DNA of 64,000 nucleotides from an uncultured Eubacteriales bacterium (GTDB lineage: Bacteria > Bacillota > Clostridia > Oscillospirales > CAG-382): contig URJL01000003.1 of assembly GCA_900548115.1 (NCBI GenBank), positions 1 to 64,000 of the forward strand, given 5' to 3'. A program made the translations under genes and the position numbers. Under the pieces are notes generated by a model. The model made no database searches and was not told the origin of the DNA. It saw nothing but the letters and a program-made list of their open reading frames with translations. This document shows positions 33,502-44,311 of the stretch, piece by piece. The stretch's first letter is position 1, and each line of letters starts with the position of its first letter.

Positions 33502-36500
33502 ACCGTGCCCTCCTTGTCTTTTTCGTTTTTGTTTTCTCCTAAAAGCGCTTCGACTTCAAAGAGCAGCTTTTGCGGATCGAGATATAAAGCCGCACTGTCC
33601 AAATGCAGAAGCGCGGGATTCTTCGAAAGATCGGGGATCAGTCCTTCCGAATCGAAACGGCAGTTCTTGCGGTTTTGCCCTTCGCCGAACACAACGCCGC
33701 GCCCGTCTCGCAAAAGCGCACAGGGAATTTTGTGCTTCGTAAGAAGACGGCAGAATTCGACGGCGCTTGCCTCGACGTTTCTCGTCGGGCGGTACGGGTC
33801 GTAAAGGGCGTCGATCCCCTCGGATGCCGCCGTCGAAAGCGATGCGGCAAAGAGCGCCGCGCGCGAACCGAGAAGGTCGGGATAGCGGTGCGGAGCAAAG
33901 GTCGAGACGAGAACCGCGCGTTTTGTATCCGCCCCGCAAAGTGCGGACAAAAGAGAGGCAGGCTTCTCGGCGGGAACGTCGATGTCGCCGCCCTCCGCGC
34001 CGTAAGCGGCGCCGAGCAGAACCAGATCGTAATGCCGATAAAGCTTGACTTCGGCGGGAAGAATATCGATGCGGCGTTCCTTTACCGCACGGTCGGCGGC
34101 GGGGCTTTTTTCGCAAAGAATGCGCAAAACACCCCTCAGCGCGCCGAGCTGTCCGCGGTTTGCGGCAAGAAGTGCGATTTTTTGTTCGGGGTCTTTCTCG
34201 AGTGCCTTCAGAACCTCCAGCCCCACGGTCTGTGCCTCGGGAACGTTCTTTCCGCTCTCGCGGTCAAAGCCCGAAACGGGGGAGAGAAAATGCGAAAGAG
34301 CCTCGGCACGTTTCCCGTCCGAAGGTGCGGGCGAAAAGACCGCGATGCCGCCCCGCCGCAAAAGAGCCGCCGCCGAAGCCGAAAGCTCGGTCTGCGGATC
34401 GGACAAGAAAAGCTTGTGCTTGGCATGAGGAAGAGCGGACAGGATTCTTTCGGGGGTGAGCCGTCCCGCGTCGAGCACCGCGACGGTCTCAAAGCCCGAC
34501 AAAAATCCCGTGCGGGAGGGCTGTGCCGTCACAATGGGGAAGAGGGTGCGCAAAAGGTCGCCGTGACGAAGAAGAATGTCCTCGGCGCAAACGCTCTCGC
34601 GCGAAAGATCGTCCGAAAAGGCCGCGGCTTTTTCGGGATTTTCGCGAAGGTAAGCGCCCACGCGGCGGAGATACAGCTCGCGCACGGCGCGGCGGTTGTC
34701 CCGAAGACGCTTTTCGTGAAGACCGCACAGACGTGCGGCGTCACGCCCGTAATCGGGATAAGAAAGAAGCTTTTTGCCGCACAGGGCAATTTGCTTTAAA
34801 ATCAGGTGTAACTGGGAGCGAAGGAAGATCGCTTCGACCCCCGCCGTCGCCGCGTGCGTTTCGAGATAATCGACGAAAACCGAAATCCCGAGCTTGCGGC
34901 AGCGCGCCGCACAGCGGTTATATTCACAGACGCGCGGAAGAATATCCGCCGCGCTCTGCCAGTCGCAGAGAAGAGCATACAGCCCGTTATCCGAAAGAAT
35001 GCCGTCTTCAAAGCAGAGCGCGTAAAGATCGACGCCGAGCATTGATGCGAGACGCAAAAAACTGCTCTCATCCGAGAACATGCGGTCGAAAAGCCCCGCC
35101 GCCGAAACGACGGCTCCGGAAAGCTCTTCGTCCGAAGCAAGACGGCTTGCCGCGTCGGGCAGAGCCTTTGCCGCTTTTTTTCGCGCTTCGGTGTCGGTGC
35201 CGAAGATCTTTTTCAGCAAAACGTCGGCGTTTTTGGCAAAATCCGAAAGGGCGAAAAGCTTTTGAAAATCGGTGCCCGTTCCGTTCCAGTACCCCGCAAA
35301 ATACGGTGCGACTTCGTTGCTTTCTTCGTCAAAGCGGGCGCAAAGCTCGGACAGACGGTAAAGAGAGTGCAAAACCTCGGCAGTGCCTTTTTTCGCACTG
35401 TCCGAAAATGCGGGTTCGACCGTGCGGTAGGCGTTTACGGTTTTGGTGATATCGGATCGGGACAGGTCGTGTCCGCTCGCCCACTTGTCAAAAAGATCCT
35501 TCGCGTCGAGCGAAAAGATTCCCTCGTCAAATTCGCAAAGTCCCTCTTTTTCGCGCAGAATGTCCGCCGCAAGCTCCGAAAGAGCGCAGAGTTTCTGCGA
35601 GACCGCATAGACATCGCCCGCCAAAAGCTCGCCCGTTATGCCCGCGTCACAGCGCTTGAGCAAAAGGACGGAAAGTGAGAGAAGGGCGTACAGTGAGGGG
35701 AGCGAGAAAATGTCGGAGGGCACAAAGCCCATGCTTTCGGAGACCGTTCGGGCGGCGGGCAAAAATTCCTCGGCGGCAAGACGGCATTTTTCCAAAAGGT
35801 GCGCCACGGTGGGAAGCGCAAGTTCGTTCTCGGTCGTGCCGACCGAAAAAAAGGGATGTTCTTTATACGGTCGGTCGGGGAAAAGAGCGCGCGCCGCGCG
35901 GCACAGCTCATGCTGGGCTTCAAACAGCGCTTCGACCGACGCTTTGCCCATATCGGGATAGAAGATCGTTTCGGGTTCGATTCGGATCTCGCGTTCCTCT
36001 TCGGACAAATTTTCACCTGCGGCGGTGTAGGCGCGCGCGGCGTCGTAAAACGAAAAGGCAAAATCAAAGCGCTTCGCTTTGGCGTCGTGATAGGCAAAAA
36101 GACGGTCGCGCAAAAGAACGTATTCCTCCGCCTCCGCGTCGGAAAGAGTGCTCTCGTTCTTGCCTTCGACTTCGCCGCTTTCTCCGTTTTCGGCTTCGGA
36201 AAGAGCGGCGGAGGACAGCGCCGCAAGCTTTGTGCGGAGCACCTCCTTCGTCTCACAGCCGTCGTGCAGAGGGAGAACGCACTCGGAAAGCCCGCAGTCG
36301 TCAAAAGATGCTTCAAGCGCCGAGAGCGAAGACGTTTCTTCGGCGCAGATCAGCGTCGAAAAGCCGAGCCGCAGATTATTCTGCGCGGCGGCAAGCACCG
36401 CATCGGAAAAGAGCGCCGCGTCACCCGATGACAAAAGCAGATCTTCGTCGCGGCAAAGCGCGGCGGCAAGAAGAGCATCGCCGTCAAACGGTGAAAGAAG

Positions 36501-38393
36501 CGTTTCCGAAAGCTTTCGCACCGTTTCTTTGTTTGCGCGCACTCTCTCATCGGGGAGCGCGGGAGACGTTTTTTCTTCGTCGGAAAGCAGAAAAGAGGCG
36601 GTTTTGTCGGCGAGAATCTTATCGCTTTTATCGACGATATCAAAGGCGAGAACGCTGTTCCGATACGGAAAAGCGCCGATTGCCGCTTCTTTGATAAAGG
36701 TATACCCGCTTTTTTCGCAGAGCGTTTCGAAGCAGGTCATGATGTCGGAAAAATCGTTCCCGGGCAGTCCGTAGCGCTCGAAAAACGCCCCGGCACCGAG
36801 ACGCTTTACCGTCTCGCATAAAAGGCGGTTGACATACGGCACTTTCGCCGTAAAACGAAGAAAAAGACGGTTGCCCGACACGGCAAGATGAACGGGATAA
36901 AGAGCGGCGGGCGCGAGCTTTTCGGAATAACGAAGAAAACCGCAGGCAAGATACAGTTCTTTTTCCCCGTCCTCGGTCGTGCCGAGAAGCGCTTCGGCTT
37001 CGGAGAGCTGCAGTGCGAGACTCTGCGGAACGCCGAGCGTATTTTTGCGCTCAAGCTCCGAAAGGGCGGCGCGGTAAGCGGCAATATGCCGTTCCAACTC
37101 ATCTTTTTCCGCACGGTTCAGCTCCGACGTGCGGGACGGCGCGGGAAACAGAGCGCTTATGCCGTCGGAATACGGCGCGATCTTTTGAAGATCCGCAAGA
37201 TCCGCCGTCCCCGCAAGGGCGTATTCGACCTCCTTTGCCGCAAGAGACGGCAGAAGGGAAAAATCGGAAAAATGAACGAAAATGCCGCCGTGTTCTTCGA
37301 ACGAATAGGAAAGAAGCGGCGTTTTATCGGTGTGCGTCAGCGATTCCGCAAGGGACGAAAGCGTGTTTTTCTTGGTGTCGGGCGCTTTGCGGAGCGTTTC
37401 GAGAAACGCCTTTTCGTGCGGGGCGTCTTCGGGATACAGCCCGAAAAAGTCCGCGCCGCCCGCAAGGACCCGTCCGATATCGACGATGAAGGCGGGATTC
37501 AAGTCCCGAAGCTCCTCCTCCGCCTTGTGGCAGGCGTCGGAAAGATCCACGCTGTGTCCCGTGAAGAGGCAGGAGACATCAAAGACCGCCGCACGGCGCG
37601 TGCCGAGAGCCGACAAAAGACGCGCGTGAGAAAGCCCGACCGCACGATCAAAAACGCCCTCTTCGGCAACGCCGCAGAAAAGATGCGGCGCTTTTCCGCC
37701 GCGAAAGGCGGCGACAATCGGCGAAAATCCGACGCGCAGAGCCGCACAGCAGAAAAGCTGTGCCATTTCAAGAGGCGACGCCATGCGGGCGCGCCCCGTG
37801 TACAGCGTTCGGATATCGTCGAAGGGCGTATTTTTGCGAAGAAAATCGCAGTCTTTTACGGAATAGATGATCGCTTCGCGCTTGAGAGAAGCGTAAAGCG
37901 CTTCGAGATCCCGAGGCGGCACTTTTTCGATGATGCGGGAGATTTCGGAATGAAACGGCGAAAGGCAAACGGCAAAATACGCGCTTGCCGCCCCGACCGG
38001 ATAGGTGCGGGCAGGCAGCAGCGTGATCGGAGCGTCGCCCGAAAAGCGGACGCCGTCGATCAGCGCTTCCACGCAGATCTTGCCCGTGACGGGCGCCTTC
38101 AGATTGCGGAAAAAGTCTTTTTTCAGACGAAAGTCGGCGTTCTGAAGGTCAAAATGCAGATCGCCCTCGGTCTCGCGGAAGAAAAGCTCGCCGCCCGAAA
38201 AAACACATTTTTCCGAGAAAAAGCCCGATTTCGAGAGTCCGTATACCGAAAGCGACACGGAATGAGCCGAAAGTCCCGCAAGACCGCGTATTGTCACCGA
38301 GGAAAGAATCGGTGTGTGCAGTGCGCAAAAGCCGAGCGAATAAACGGGAGTCGCTGCGGGAATGATTTTTACGGATTCGGATTTTATCATCAT
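33498..38393 (-). CDS. Giant DUF4011-helicase-like protein lacking catalytic motifs
   Basis: 1,631 residues, uninterrupted. The order of regions follows the large DUF4011-type SF1 helicase proteins: an N-terminal beta-sandwich (about 5-130), a transglutaminase-like segment (about 160-295), a DUF4011-like region (about 335-600), a split helicase core (about 635-730 and 1290-1480) and a C-terminal part. Catalytic motifs appear to be gone. MASPLEMAQLF (204-214) replaces the GTCLDLALL-type cysteine loop. LLSSGDAALFSDAV (653-666) replaces the Walker A loop. VLDAGRL near 1304 replaces the DEAS box, and SDPQTEL near 1333 the GDPKQL motif. I infer a pseudo-enzyme or scaffold. Start ATG 38393 (or 38390) has a weak AGGA site; the promoter is at 38434-38462. 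It is first in the operon with mreB. Family assignment is by eye. Confidence 0.6.
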   Translation of the reverse strand: MMIKSESVKIIPAATPVYSLGFCALHTPILSSVTIRGLAGLSAHSVSLSVYGLSKSGFFSEKCVFSGGELFFRETEGDLHFDLQNADFRLKKDFFRNLKAPVTGKICVEALIDGVRFSGDAPITLLPARTYPVGAASAYFAVCLSPFHSEISRIIEKVPPRDLEALYASLKREAIIYSVKDCDFLRKNTPFDDIRTLYTGRARMASPLEMAQLFCCAALRVGFSPIVAAFRGGKAPHLFCGVAEEGVFDRAVGLSHARLLSALGTRRAAVFDVSCLFTGHSVDLSDACHKAEEELRDLNPAFIVDIGRVLAGGADFFGLYPEDAPHEKAFLETLRKAPDTKKNTLSSLAESLTHTDKTPLLSYSFEEHGGIFVHFSDFSLLPSLAAKEVEYALAGTADLADLQKIAPYSDGISALFPAPSRTSELNRAEKDELERHIAAYRAALSELERKNTLGVPQSLALQLSEAEALLGTTEDGEKELYLACGFLRYSEKLAPAALYPVHLAVSGNRLFLRFTAKVPYVNRLLCETVKRLGAGAFFERYGLPGNDFSDIMTCFETLCEKSGYTFIKEAAIGAFPYRNSVLAFDIVDKSDKILADKTASFLLSDEEKTSPALPDERVRANKETVRKLSETLLSPFDGDALLAAALCRDEDLLLSSGDAALFSDAVLAAAQNNLRLGFSTLICAEETSSLSALEASFDDCGLSECVLPLHDGCETKEVLRTKLAALSSAALSEAENGESGEVEGKNESTLSDAEAEEYVLLRDRLFAYHDAKAKRFDFAFSFYDAARAYTAAGENLSEEEREIRIEPETIFYPDMGKASVEALFEAQHELCRAARALFPDRPYKEHPFFSVGTTENELALPTVAHLLEKCRLAAEEFLPAARTVSESMGFVPSDIFSLPSLYALLSLSVLLLKRCDAGITGELLAGDVYAVSQKLCALSELAADILREKEGLCEFDEGIFSLDAKDLFDKWASGHDLSRSDITKTVNAYRTVEPAFSDSAKKGTAEVLHSLYRLSELCARFDEESNEVAPYFAGYWNGTGTDFQKLFALSDFAKNADVLLKKIFGTDTEARKKAAKALPDAASRLASDEELSGAVVSAAGLFDRMFSDESSFLRLASMLGVDLYALCFEDGILSDNGLYALLCDWQSAADILPRVCEYNRCAARCRKLGISVFVDYLETHAATAGVEAIFLRSQLHLILKQIALCGKKLLSYPDYGRDAARLCGLHEKRLRDNRRAVRELYLRRVGAYLRENPEKAAAFSDDLSRESVCAEDILLRHGDLLRTLFPIVTAQPSRTGFLSGFETVAVLDAGRLTPERILSALPHAKHKLFLSDPQTELSASAAALLRRGGIAVFSPAPSDGKRAEALSHFLSPVSGFDRESGKNVPEAQTVGLEVLKALEKDPEQKIALLAANRGQLGALRGVLRILCEKSPAADRAVKERRIDILPAEVKLYRHYDLVLLGAAYGAEGGDIDVPAEKPASLLSALCGADTKRAVLVSTFAPHRYPDLLGSRAALFAASLSTAASEGIDALYDPYRPTRNVEASAVEFCRLLTKHKIPCALLRDGRGVVFGEGQNRKNCRFDSEGLIPDLSKNPALLHLDSAALYLDPQKLLFEVEALLGENKNEKDKEGTV

Positions 38394-38433
38394 AAACAAA
38401 CTGTCCTGTTCCAAAAAATAAGAATACAAATAC

Positions 38434-38462
38434 AGTATAACAAATTTTCGGCGATATTTCAA
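38434..38462 (-). promoter_or_regulatory. SigA-type promoter of the giant protein-mreB operon
   Basis: On the minus strand TTGAAA (38457-38462), 17-base spacer, TATACT (38434-38439), about 35 bases from start point to ATG. It is divergent from the glucokinase promoter; between them lies a GC-rich imperfect hairpin (about 38499-38532) of unknown role. Confidence 0.8.
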
Positions 38463-38564
38463 CCTTTTTCGCGACACTTTCGCCTCTTTTTGCGAAAAGA
38501 CGCGCGGGGCTTTTGCGTTTTGCCCGCGCGGCGGGAGAAATAATCCCGAAAAATGTTTTTTCTG

Positions 38565-38593
38565 TTGACAAACCGACGAGATTTTCTTATAAT
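38565..38593 (+). promoter_or_regulatory. Consensus SigA promoter of the glucokinase gene
   Basis: TTGACA (38565-38570), 17-base spacer, TATAAT (38588-38593): a perfect consensus, so strong constitutive expression is likely. Confidence 0.9.
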
Positions 38594-38647
38594 AAAGAAG
38601 TACGCGGAAAATATTTCCGCAATTTACAAAAAAGCAAGGAGAAAGCT

Positions 38648-39604
38648 ATGTATTATATCGGTGTTGACCTCGGCGGTACCAACATTGCCATCGGTATCGT
38701 AAACGAGGAAGGTAAGATCCTGCGCAAGGGAAGCGTTCCCACCAAGGCGGACCGCGAAGCGGACGAGATCATCAAGGACATGGCGGCGCTGGCGAAGAAG
38801 CTGTGCGACGACCAAGGCATTTCGGTCGACGAAGTGGAATATGCCGGCATCGCAACGCCCGGAACGGCGGACAGCGTATCGGGCGAGGTGGTCTATGCCA
38901 ACAACCTTCCGTTCCTTCATTATCCCCTCGCAAAGAAGCTGCGCGAATTCCTCGGCGTGAAGAAGGTTCTGATCGAGAATGATGCCAACGCCGCCGCCAA
39001 GGGTGAGGTTGCCTGCGGCGCGTCGAAGGGACACAAAAATTCGGTCATGATTACGCTCGGAACGGGTCTCGGCGGCGGTATCGTCATCGACAACAAGATC
39101 TATTCGGGCTTTAACTTCTCGGGTGCGGAGCTGGGACACACCGTTATCGAATACAACGGCAGACCCTGCTCGTGCGGAAGACGCGGCTGCTGGGAGGCGT
39201 ACAGCTCGGCGACGGGTCTTATCAATATGACCAAGGACAAGATGAAGGAATGCAAGGACACGATCATGTGGGAAATGTGCGGCGGCAAGCTTGAAAACGC
39301 CGGCGGCAGAACCGCTTTCGACGCCATGCGCAAGGGCGACAAGGCGGGCAAGGAAGTGGTCGATATGTATATCGCGTATCTTGCGGCGGGAACGGTCAAC
39401 ATGATCAACATCTTCCAGCCCGAAGTATTGGTCATCGGCGGCGGTATCTGCAACGAGAAGGAATATCTCACGAAGCCCCTTCAGGAGATTATCGACCGCG
39501 AACAGTATTCGCGCAACAACCCCGAGGATCTGAAGACCAAGGTGCGCATTGCCGCCCTCGGAAACGACGCCGGCATTATCGGCGCCGCCATGCTCGGATT
39601 ATAA
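38648..39604 (+). CDS. glcK: ROK family glucokinase
   Basis: A 318-residue ROK kinase. The phosphate loop is IGVDLGGTNIAIG, the catalytic Asp is in LIENDANAAAKGE, and the ROK zinc site GHTVIEYNGRPCSCGRRGCWE (CxCGxxGCxE) lies near residues 165-183. It phosphorylates glucose to glucose-6-phosphate in the cytoplasm; other hexoses or N-acetyl sugars are possible in ROK. ATG 38648 follows AAGGAGAAAGCT. There is no HTH domain, so it is an enzyme rather than a ROK repressor. Monocistronic. Confidence 0.9.
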   Translation: MYYIGVDLGGTNIAIGIVNEEGKILRKGSVPTKADREADEIIKDMAALAKKLCDDQGISVDEVEYAGIATPGTADSVSGEVVYANNLPFLHYPLAKKLREFLGVKKVLIENDANAAAKGEVACGASKGHKNSVMITLGTGLGGGIVIDNKIYSGFNFSGAELGHTVIEYNGRPCSCGRRGCWEAYSSATGLINMTKDKMKECKDTIMWEMCGGKLENAGGRTAFDAMRKGDKAGKEVVDMYIAYLAAGTVNMINIFQPEVLVIGGGICNEKEYLTKPLQEIIDREQYSRNNPEDLKTKVRIAALGNDAGIIGAAMLGL

Positions 39605-39641
39605 TTCTTGCGGCGTAAACGGCGCAAAGTGAGAAATTTAT

Positions 39642-39684
39642 CCGATGACCCCGTGAAAACGATTCGCGGGGTCATCGGCGTATT
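39642..39684 (+). terminator. Intrinsic terminator of the glucokinase gene
   Basis: A 12-bp stem, CCGATGACCCCG (39642-39653) with CGGGGTCATCGG (39667-39678), followed by CGTATTTT. Confidence 0.8.
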
Positions 39685-39728
39685 TTCGATGAATTTGTAA
39701 CAAAAACCGAAAAATGAATATTTTCCTA

Positions 39729-39757
39729 TTGAAATTTGCAAAAATGTGGTGTATAAT
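39729..39757 (+). promoter_or_regulatory. SigA-type promoter of asnS
   Basis: TTGAAA (39729-39734), 17-base spacer, TATAAT (39752-39757). The leader is about 75 bases, too short for a T-box. Confidence 0.85.
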
Positions 39758-39838
39758 AGTTGGGTGTTCCGAATTTGAAGGATTTTTGCATTTTTACAAT
39801 TGAAAATTATTCATTTGGAAAGCGAACAGGAGAAAACC

Positions 39839-41233
<1,395 letters not shown>

Positions 41234-41274
41234 TACGCTGTTCGCGCTCCCGTTGCAAGAAGGAGTTTTGTTCC

Positions 41275-42552
41275 ATGAAGTATACGACCCTTACAAAAGA
41301 CGAGCTTTCGTCGCAGAAAAAAGCACTGGAAGAAGAATACAAAGCCCTGTGCGAAAAGCACCTTTCGCTCGACATGTCGCGCGGAAAGCCCGAAAAGCGT
41401 CAGCTTGAGCTTTCCGAGCAGATGCTCACCACCATTTCCCGCAACGAGGACTGTTATGCCGACAACGGCACCGACTGCCGAAATTACGGACTGGTGGACG
41501 GCATTGAGGACGCAAAGAAGCTTTTTGCCGATATTTTGGAAGTCCGCCCCGAAAACGTCATTGTCGGCGGAAACTCCAGCTTGAATCTGATGTATGACGC
41601 GATGGTTCGCTGTCTTCTGTACGGCGTAAACGGCGGCAACGGTCCGTGGGTGAAAAACAAGATCAACAAATTTCTCTGTCCCGTCCCCGGTTATGACCGC
41701 CATTTCGGTATCTGTGAATCGCTCGGAATCGAGATGATCAACATTCCCATGACCGAAAACGGCCCCGATATGGACGAGGTGGAAAAGTGGGTGAAGGATC
41801 CCGATGTGCGCGGCATTTGGTGCGTTCCGAAGTATTCCAACCCCGAAGGATACACCTATTCGGACGAGACGGTGAAACGCTTTGCGGCGCTCACACCCGC
41901 CTCGAAGGATTTTCGTATTTTCTGGGATAACGCCTACTGCATTCACGACCTTTACGACGAGGGCGACACCCTTCTCAACATCATCGACGAATGCGAAAAG
42001 GAGGGTCATCCGAATCTTCCGTATGTGTTCATGTCGACCTCCAAAATTACATATCCCGGTTCGGGCGTTTCGGTAATGGCGTCGTCGGTCGGCAACATCG
42101 AGCATATCAAAAAGGTCATGGCGTATCAGACCATCGGACACGATAAGATGAACATGCTTCGTCATGTGAAATATTTTAAAGACGCCGACGGTATGCGCGC
42201 TTATATGAGGAAGCACGCCGAAATTCTGCGCCCGAAATTCGAAACCGTTCTTTCGGTACTGAACGAAAACCTCGGTGAGAGCGATATTGCGGCGTGGACG
42301 AATCCGCGCGGCGGGTATTTTGTCAGCTTTAACACCCTGCCCGACTGTGCGAAGCGCACGGCGGAGCTGTGTGCAAACGCGGGCGTAAAGCTCACGGGCG
42401 CGGGCGCGACCTTCCCGTATCGCAAGGATCCGGAGGATAAAAACATCCGAATCGCACCGTCCTTCCCGACATGCGAGGAGCTTCGCGAGGCAATCGGCGT
42501 TTTGTGCGTTTGCACAAAGCTTGCCGCTGTCGAAAAATTGCTTCAAAAATAA
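41275..42552 (+). CDS. Aspartate aminotransferase-type PLP enzyme
   Basis: A 425-residue fold-type I aminotransferase of the group that contains clostridial and actinobacterial type Ic aspartate aminotransferases. The PLP lysine is Lys257 in STSKITYPGSGVS. FWDNAYCIHDL supplies the PLP-ring residues, and GGNSSLNLMYDAMV is the phosphate-binding start of the large domain. The substrate-binding Arg is likely in the late NIRIAPSFP. It would make aspartate from oxaloacetate and glutamate. ATG 41275 follows AGAAGGAG. It shares a transcript with asnS; aspartate also feeds the PurB step encoded downstream. Confidence 0.88.
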   Translation: MKYTTLTKDELSSQKKALEEEYKALCEKHLSLDMSRGKPEKRQLELSEQMLTTISRNEDCYADNGTDCRNYGLVDGIEDAKKLFADILEVRPENVIVGGNSSLNLMYDAMVRCLLYGVNGGNGPWVKNKINKFLCPVPGYDRHFGICESLGIEMINIPMTENGPDMDEVEKWVKDPDVRGIWCVPKYSNPEGYTYSDETVKRFAALTPASKDFRIFWDNAYCIHDLYDEGDTLLNIIDECEKEGHPNLPYVFMSTSKITYPGSGVSVMASSVGNIEHIKKVMAYQTIGHDKMNMLRHVKYFKDADGMRAYMRKHAEILRPKFETVLSVLNENLGESDIAAWTNPRGGYFVSFNTLPDCAKRTAELCANAGVKLTGAGATFPYRKDPEDKNIRIAPSFPTCEELREAIGVLCVCTKLAAVEKLLQK

Positions 42553-42560
42553 AAAAATCA

Positions 42561-42586
42561 CGCCGCAAAGCTTATTCTTTGCGGCG
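42561..42586 (+). terminator. Terminator-like hairpin after the aminotransferase gene
   Basis: A ten-base stem, CGCCGCAAAG / CTTTGCGGCG, around CTTATT. The plus-strand T-tract is weak (GTGTTTTG); the minus side has a long T-run, so it may also stop antisense transcription. Confidence 0.6.
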
Positions 42587-42688
42587 CGACGTGTTTTGAC
42601 GATAAAAAGACCGCCTGTCGGCGCGATCGGAACGACCGAAGGGATCGGAAGGAATAAAAACACGGTACGACGAGAAAGGAAAAGAAGA

Positions 42689-44125
42689 ATGAACGCAAAC
42701 GAGATCTACGAAAGCCCGTTTTCCGCCCGCTATGCTTCGAAAGAGATGCAATATCTTTTTTCGGCGCAGAAAAAGTTTTCCACATGGAGAAGACTGTGGG
42801 TCGCTCTTGCCAAAGCCGAAAAAGAGCTGGGACTTGACATCACCGACGAACAGATAAACGAAATGGAATCGCACGTGGACGATATCAATTTCGACGTGGC
42901 AAAGGCGCGCGAAAAAGAGGTGCGTCACGACGTTATGTCGCACATTTACGCCTACGGAAAGCAGTGCCCCAAGGCGGCGCCCATCATTCATCTCGGCGCA
43001 ACCTCCTGCTATGTCGGCGACAACACCGATGTGATCATCATGCGCGACGCGATGCACCTTATTTTGAAAAAGCTGGTCGGCGTGATCGCCAATCTTTCGG
43101 ATTTTGCCTTGCAATACAAAGATATGCCCTGTCTCGGATATACGCACTTGCAGCCGGCGCAGACGACGACGGTCGGCAAGCGCGCGACCCTTTGGATAAA
43201 CGAGCTTTACTGCGACGTAAAAGAGCTTCGCTTCCGTCTTGCGGAGCTGAAGCTTCTCGGATCGAAGGGAACAACGGGCACGCAGGCAAGCTTTATGGAG
43301 CTTTTCGGCGGCGACGGCGAAAAGGTCAAGAAGATGGAGGAGCTGATCTGCCGCGAATTCGGCTTTGACGCCTATGTTCCCGTTTCGGGACAGACCTATT
43401 CCCGCAAGGTCGACGCGGGAATCCTCTCGACTCTTTCGCAGATCGCGCAGAGCGCGTATAAATTTTCGAACGATATGCGCCTTTTGCAGTCGTTCAAGGA
43501 AATGGAGGAACCCTTTGAAAAGAACCAGGTCGGTTCGTCCGCCATGCCGTACAAGCGCAACCCCATGCGCTGCGAGCGCATTTCGGCGTTGGCGCGCTAT
43601 ATCATCACCGATTCGCTGAACCCCGCTTTCACCGCCGGCACGCAGTGGTTCGAGCGCACGCTCGACGATTCCGCCAACAAGCGTATCGCCGTTGCCGAAG
43701 CGTTTTTGGCGTGCGACGGCATGCTCGATATTATGCTGAACGTCACCGACGGGCTGGTGGTATACCCCAAGATGATCCGTGCGCGGCTGATGAACGAGCT
43801 TCCCTTCATGGCGAGCGAAAACATCATGATGGACGCGGTGAAAAAGGGCGGCAACCGTCAGGAATTGCATGAGCGCATCCGCGTTCATTCGATCGCGGCA
43901 GGCAAGAACGTCAAAGAAGAGGGCGGCAAAAACGACCTCATCGAACGAATCCTCGCCGACCCCGCTTTCGGACTTTCCGCCGAGGAAGTGGAAAAATCGC
44001 TCACGCCCGAGCATTACGTCGGCCGTGCCCCGCAGCAGGTCGAGGAATTCATCGCGGAGTATATCCGCCCGCTGCTCGAAGAGTTTTCGGGTGATATCGA
44101 ACGCAAGGCGACGCTTGCGGTGTGA
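42689..44125 (+). CDS. purB: Adenylosuccinate lyase
   Basis: A 478-residue fumarase/aspartase-superfamily lyase acting twice in purine synthesis: SAICAR to AICAR and adenylosuccinate to AMP, releasing fumarate. The signature GSSAMPYKRNPM near residue 283 carries the catalytic serine loop. HLGATSCYVGDNTD and YTHLQPAQTTTVGKR are the other conserved regions. ATG 42689 follows AAAGGAAAAG; the longer frame has no support. No other pur genes are adjacent. A terminator follows. Confidence 0.97.
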   Translation: MNANEIYESPFSARYASKEMQYLFSAQKKFSTWRRLWVALAKAEKELGLDITDEQINEMESHVDDINFDVAKAREKEVRHDVMSHIYAYGKQCPKAAPIIHLGATSCYVGDNTDVIIMRDAMHLILKKLVGVIANLSDFALQYKDMPCLGYTHLQPAQTTTVGKRATLWINELYCDVKELRFRLAELKLLGSKGTTGTQASFMELFGGDGEKVKKMEELICREFGFDAYVPVSGQTYSRKVDAGILSTLSQIAQSAYKFSNDMRLLQSFKEMEEPFEKNQVGSSAMPYKRNPMRCERISALARYIITDSLNPAFTAGTQWFERTLDDSANKRIAVAEAFLACDGMLDIMLNVTDGLVVYPKMIRARLMNELPFMASENIMMDAVKKGGNRQELHERIRVHSIAAGKNVKEEGGKNDLIERILADPAFGLSAEEVEKSLTPEHYVGRAPQQVEEFIAEYIRPLLEEFSGDIERKATLAV

Positions 44126-44149
44126 TATATCGTGTTGTTTTTATAAAGA

Positions 44150-44181
44150 AAAGCTCCCGCCGAGAGGCGGGAGCTTTGTCT
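44150..44181 (+). terminator. Intrinsic terminator of purB
   Basis: A 12-bp stem, AAAGCTCCCGCC / GGCGGGAGCTTT, on a GAGA tetraloop, with a weak T-tract after it. Confidence 0.85.
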
Positions 44182-44311
44182 GCCGATGCGTTTTTTTCGT
44201 AGGATTGGTCATAAAGCAGGCGATCAAAAGCGTTTCGCTTTTGACTGAATATAAAAATCATATCATCAGGAGATTCTTAAGGGCACAGCCCCTGAGTTTC
44301 CTTTCTTTTTG

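Noticed and set aside
38499..38532. GC-rich imperfect hairpin between the divergent promoters
   Set aside because: It has no T-run and lies upstream of both start points, so it is neither a terminator nor a leader element I can support.
36888..38543. Plus-strand frame of about 550 codons opposite the giant protein
   Set aside because: Arg/Lys-rich shadow translation that runs through the divergent promoter region; the minus strand has promoter, start and continuous family-like blocks.
39758..39838. T-box riboswitch upstream of asnS
   Set aside because: The leader is only about 75 bases and lacks the T-box sequence and terminator.
42572..44014. Long minus-strand frame opposite purB, with similar ones opposite asnS (39794-41125) and the aminotransferase (41230-42663)
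   Set aside because: The plus-strand genes are conserved enzymes with good starts; the antisense products resemble no family.
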